Source: Treponema sp.
GTDB taxonomy: Bacteria; Spirochaetota; Spirochaetia; Treponematales; Treponemataceae
Assembly: GCA_012799545.1 (NCBI GenBank)
Contig: JAAZLA010000055.1
Span: 1 to 6,927, forward strand
Direction: 5' to 3'
Length of the DNA: 6,927 bases
Part shown: piece by piece, positions 4,995 to 6,927 of the stretch
Position numbering within the stretch: position 1 is the first letter of the stretch
Layout of the letters: every line of letters begins with the position of its first letter
The notes under the pieces: model-generated
What the model saw: the letters and a program-made list of their open reading frames with translations, nothing else
Databases searched by the model: none
Told to the model about the DNA's origin: nothing
Position numbers and translations under genes: made by a program

Positions 4995-6310
4995 TGTCAA
5001 TAGAAATTCCTTTTTGGGATAAACCGGTAGAAACCTTAGATCGCAAAGAAATAGAAGAGCTTCAGTTAATTGGGCTAAAAAAGCAGGTAGAGCACGCTCT
5101 GAATACCAGTTTTTACAGTAAACGATTTAAGGAATACAAAATTTTGGGGACAGAGGATTTTAAAACTCTCTCAGATATCCGTCGGCTTCCTTTTACGACT
5201 AAAAATGATCTACGTGAGGCATATCCTTTTGGGATGCTTTGTGTTCCAAAAGAAGACCTTGTTAGAATTCATGCCTCGAGCGGTACGACAGGGACGCCGA
5301 CTATTATTTATCACAATAAAAAAGACTTGGATATGGCAAGCGATACTATGGCGCGTTCTTTGGTTGCTGCTGGTTGCAAAAAAGGCGATATTGTCCAAAA
5401 TATGATGACCTACGGGCTTTTTACTGGTGGCTTGGGATTTCATTACGGGGCAGAGCGTATTGGGATGACTGTAATTCCAACAAGTGCAGGGAATACGCTT
5501 CGGCAAATTGCGTTTATGAAAGATTTTGGTACGACAGTGACGCATGCAACACCGAGTTACCTACTTCATTTGCATCAAGCAATAGAAAACTCGGACTATA
5601 AACGGAGTGATTTTAAGTGGCGCTTAGCGGTAACAGGAGCCGAACCACATTCTGAAGAGCTCCGTCAAAAAATCCAGGAAAAACTTGGTATCGAGGTATA
5701 CAATTGCTATGGGATGAGCGAATTAAATGGGCCTGGCGTTGCTTTTGAGTGTATATTTCGAAACGGGCTTCATATTTGGGAAGATCGATATATTTTTGAA
5801 ATTATTGACCCCGATACCTTAGAGCCTCTTCCCGACGGTGAGATTGGGGAACTAGTTGTAACTATTTTACATCGGGATTCCATGCCCTTAATTCGTTATC
5901 GAACGCGAGATCTCACTCGTGTTATTCCCGAGCCCTGTCCCTGCGGAAGAACGCATCGAAGGCTCGCGCGTTTTACTGGCCGCACCGATGATATGCTTAT
6001 AATCAATGGTGTAAATGTCTTTCCGAGCCAAATCGAAGAAGTCCTTCTTAAAAAAAGCGGTATTGGTGCGAATTATCTCATTCTTGTTGAAAAAGCAGGC
6101 TTACTCGATAAACTTACCGTACAAACCGAGGTAACGCCCGAGCTTTTTGCAGACGATGCGCGGGTGTTAAATGCATTGAGAGATAGCCTCCAAACAGAAA
6201 TCTCAGCACTCATATCGATACATCCAAAAATTGAACTAAAAGAACCAGGTTCTATGCCTCTTGCGGAAGGAAAAGCGAAACGTGTTGATGATCGACGCCC
6301 AAAAAGCTAA
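4994..6310 (+). CDS. paaK: phenylacetate--CoA ligase (aryl-acetate AMP-forming)
   Basis: An adenylate-forming enzyme that converts phenylacetate or a related aryl-acetate, ATP and CoA to the aryl-acetyl-CoA. The 438-residue length is standard for PaaK. Seen: PFWDKPVETLDRKEI (6-20), the PaaK-type opening; the phosphate loop SSGTTGTPT 95-103; the substrate region THATPSYLL 183-191; VTGAEPHSEELR 213-224; the YGMSELNGPG segment 239-248 that contacts adenine; RYRTRDLT 301-308; CPCGRTH 315-321; the hinge FTGRTDDMLIINGVNVFPSQIEE 327-349; and a C-terminal EGKAKRV (425-431) with the probable adenylation lysine K427. The start at 4994 overlaps the iorB stop. With IorAB it can link aryl-acetates and aryl-acetyl-CoA; in a fermenter it might run toward acid and ATP, which is an inference. 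One dispersed-motif copy encodes GTEDF 52-56; the remaining 1.1 kb is free of exact copies. Confidence 0.94.
   Translation: MSIEIPFWDKPVETLDRKEIEELQLIGLKKQVEHALNTSFYSKRFKEYKILGTEDFKTLSDIRRLPFTTKNDLREAYPFGMLCVPKEDLVRIHASSGTTGTPTIIYHNKKDLDMASDTMARSLVAAGCKKGDIVQNMMTYGLFTGGLGFHYGAERIGMTVIPTSAGNTLRQIAFMKDFGTTVTHATPSYLLHLHQAIENSDYKRSDFKWRLAVTGAEPHSEELRQKIQEKLGIEVYNCYGMSELNGPGVAFECIFRNGLHIWEDRYIFEIIDPDTLEPLPDGEIGELVVTILHRDSMPLIRYRTRDLTRVIPEPCPCGRTHRRLARFTGRTDDMLIINGVNVFPSQIEEVLLKKSGIGANYLILVEKAGLLDKLTVQTEVTPELFADDARVLNALRDSLQTEISALISIHPKIELKEPGSMPLAEGKAKRVDDRRPKS
5146..5160 (+). repeat. dispersed motif copy 15 (in paaK)
   Basis: GGGGACAGAGGATTT, a full consensus copy. It encodes GTEDF (PaaK 52-56) in the variable N-terminal part. 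Confidence 0.9.
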
Positions 6311-6314
6311 GACG

Positions 6315-6329
6315 GGGGACAGAGGATTT
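6315..6329 (+). repeat. dispersed motif copy 16 (intergenic)
   Basis: GGGGACAGAGGATTT, a full consensus copy, 4 bases after the paaK stop codon. Confidence 0.9.
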
Positions 6330-6378
6330 CAAAAAAAGGAATCTTATTTGAATTTATCTGTAAATTAAAACTAACTTT

Positions 6379-6392
6379 GGGGACAGAGGATT
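6379..6392 (+). repeat. dispersed motif copy 17 (intergenic)
   Basis: GGGGACAGAGGATT followed by C. It is 64 bases downstream of copy 16, in the same orientation. Confidence 0.9.
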
Positions 6393-6428
6393 CTTATACG
6401 TGTAGCTTGTACTTCAAATTCACTCTTG

Positions 6429-6443
6429 AGGGACAGAGGATTT
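6429..6443 (+). repeat. dispersed motif copy 18 (intergenic)
   Basis: AGGGACAGAGGATTT, with A as first base. It is 50 bases downstream of copy 17, in the same orientation, just after the end of the convergent thrH-like gene. Confidence 0.88.
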
Positions 6444-6465
6444 AAAATATAATGAAATCTATCTG

Positions 6466-6927
6466 CTATTTCTCTTGAATTTCTCTTTTTATCGCTTGAT
6501 ATAGTTCGTCGTATTCTACAAAGCTTTGAAATTCTTTGTATTCTTCTTGAATATGCGCAGGAGAACGAAACAAAAAGCCTTTTTCTGCTTGTTTAATCAT
6601 TTCTATGTCGTTATAAGAGTCGCCCGATGCGATAATTTTGTATCCCATGCTTTGAAAGCCTTTAACTGCATGATATTTTCCATTATCTTGTCGTAGTGTA
6701 TAGCCTGAAATAAAACCATCTTCTGAAACAGTAAGAGAATTGCAAAAAATGGTTGGCATGCCGAGTTTTTTCATAAGGGGTAGAGCAAATTCAGTGAAGG
6801 TGTCGGAGAGGATTACCACTTGAGATAACTCGCGCAAATTATCTAAAAAATTTTTTGCTCCATCCATTGGGTTTATTTTCTCAATTGTGTTTTGAATATC
6901 TTTTAGTTTTAGTTTATGTGCTTTTAG
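6466..6927 (-). CDS. thrH: ThrH-type HAD phosphatase (phosphoserine phosphatase / homoserine phosphotransferase), 5' end outside window
   Basis: A HAD-superfamily enzyme related to Pseudomonas ThrH, which dephosphorylates phosphoserine and can move the phosphate to homoserine. The visible 153 residues run from an open frame at the right edge (LKAHKLKLKDIQ, matching the ThrH helical cap) to TAG at 6466-6468. An ATG at 6865-6867 is internal, not the start, because the homology continues upstream of it. Seen: QVVILSDTFTEF (about visible 35-46), where SDTF is HAD motif II; a LRQ segment; and the motif IV aspartates in ASGDSYND (about 100-107). The N-terminal 50 or so residues, with the nucleophilic aspartate motif, are expected beyond the window, since ThrH is about 200 residues. 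It converges on paaK. No copy of the dispersed motif lies in the visible part. The physiological role, serine or homoserine metabolism, is inferred from the family. Confidence 0.88.
   Translation of the reverse strand, partial: LKAHKLKLKDIQNTIEKINPMDGAKNFLDNLRELSQVVILSDTFTEFALPLMKKLGMPTIFCNSLTVSEDGFISGYTLRQDNGKYHAVKGFQSMGYKIIASGDSYNDIEMIKQAEKGFLFRSPAHIQEEYKEFQSFVEYDELYQAIKREIQEK

Larger units (their letters stand above)
6311..6465. other. convergent intergenic region with three direct motif copies
   Basis: This 155-base AT-rich gap separates the ends of paaK (plus) and the thrH-like gene (minus). It contains three plus-oriented copies of GGGACAGAGGAT, starting near 6315, 6379 and 6429. I see no convincing GC-rich stem followed by a T run, so no intrinsic terminator is called on either strand. 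No small gene is supported here. Confidence 0.7.

Noticed and set aside
5931..5941. AGCCCTGTCCC, one mismatch from the dispersed motif AGCTCTGTCCC
   Set aside because: It lacks the invariant core and encodes the conserved CPCGRTH segment of PaaK, so protein conservation explains it.
63..6443. CRISPR array
   Set aside because: The repeats are short, irregularly spaced, in both orientations and embedded in genes; no cas genes are present.
6865..6867. ATG as the start of the HAD phosphatase gene
   Set aside because: ThrH-like sequence continues in frame upstream to the window edge with no stop, so this methionine is internal.

Overview
The window is AT-rich bacterial DNA with short intergenic gaps and typical Shine-Dalgarno sites. 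The gene set suggests an anaerobic fermenter, possibly a spirochaete of the Treponema type. It combines a MurE with an unusual specificity motif, an indolepyruvate oxidoreductase with a phenylacetate-CoA ligase, and a ThrH-type phosphatase. This placement is an inference from gene content and protein style, not something the sequence proves.

Layout: the left third, on the minus strand, holds two peptidoglycan-precursor genes, murE and then ddl (ddl runs off the left edge), separated by only 4 bases. Next comes a short AT-rich region and a plus-strand gene for a REP-associated (RAYT/IS200-like Y1) tyrosine transposase. To its right a good sigma70-type promoter drives a plus-strand operon, iorA-iorB-paaK. 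This encodes the two subunits of an indolepyruvate (aryl-pyruvate):ferredoxin oxidoreductase and an aryl-acetate CoA ligase, a logical unit for aromatic amino acid catabolism. A 155-base convergent gap then leads to a minus-strand thrH-like HAD phosphatase gene, cut by the right edge.

The most striking feature is not a gene. A short motif, consensus RGGGACAGAG followed by GATTT or CTTTT, occurs 18 times in 6.9 kb, in both orientations. Fourteen copies are inside the coding sequences of ddl, murE, iorA, iorB and paaK, read in several frames and encoding SSVP, ALSP, LCP, GTE or GDR. Four are intergenic. The 9-base core GGGACAGAG is invariant in all 18, whereas about 0.05 occurrences would be expected by chance with equal base frequencies. 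The motif has no stop codon in any of six frames. At least one copy lies in a highly conserved protein segment without an apparent length change, which suggests it arose by substitution rather than insertion. The RAYT gene in the same window makes a REP/RAYT-like system one candidate. A DNA-uptake sequence or a Chi-like recombination or chromosome-organisation signal are others.
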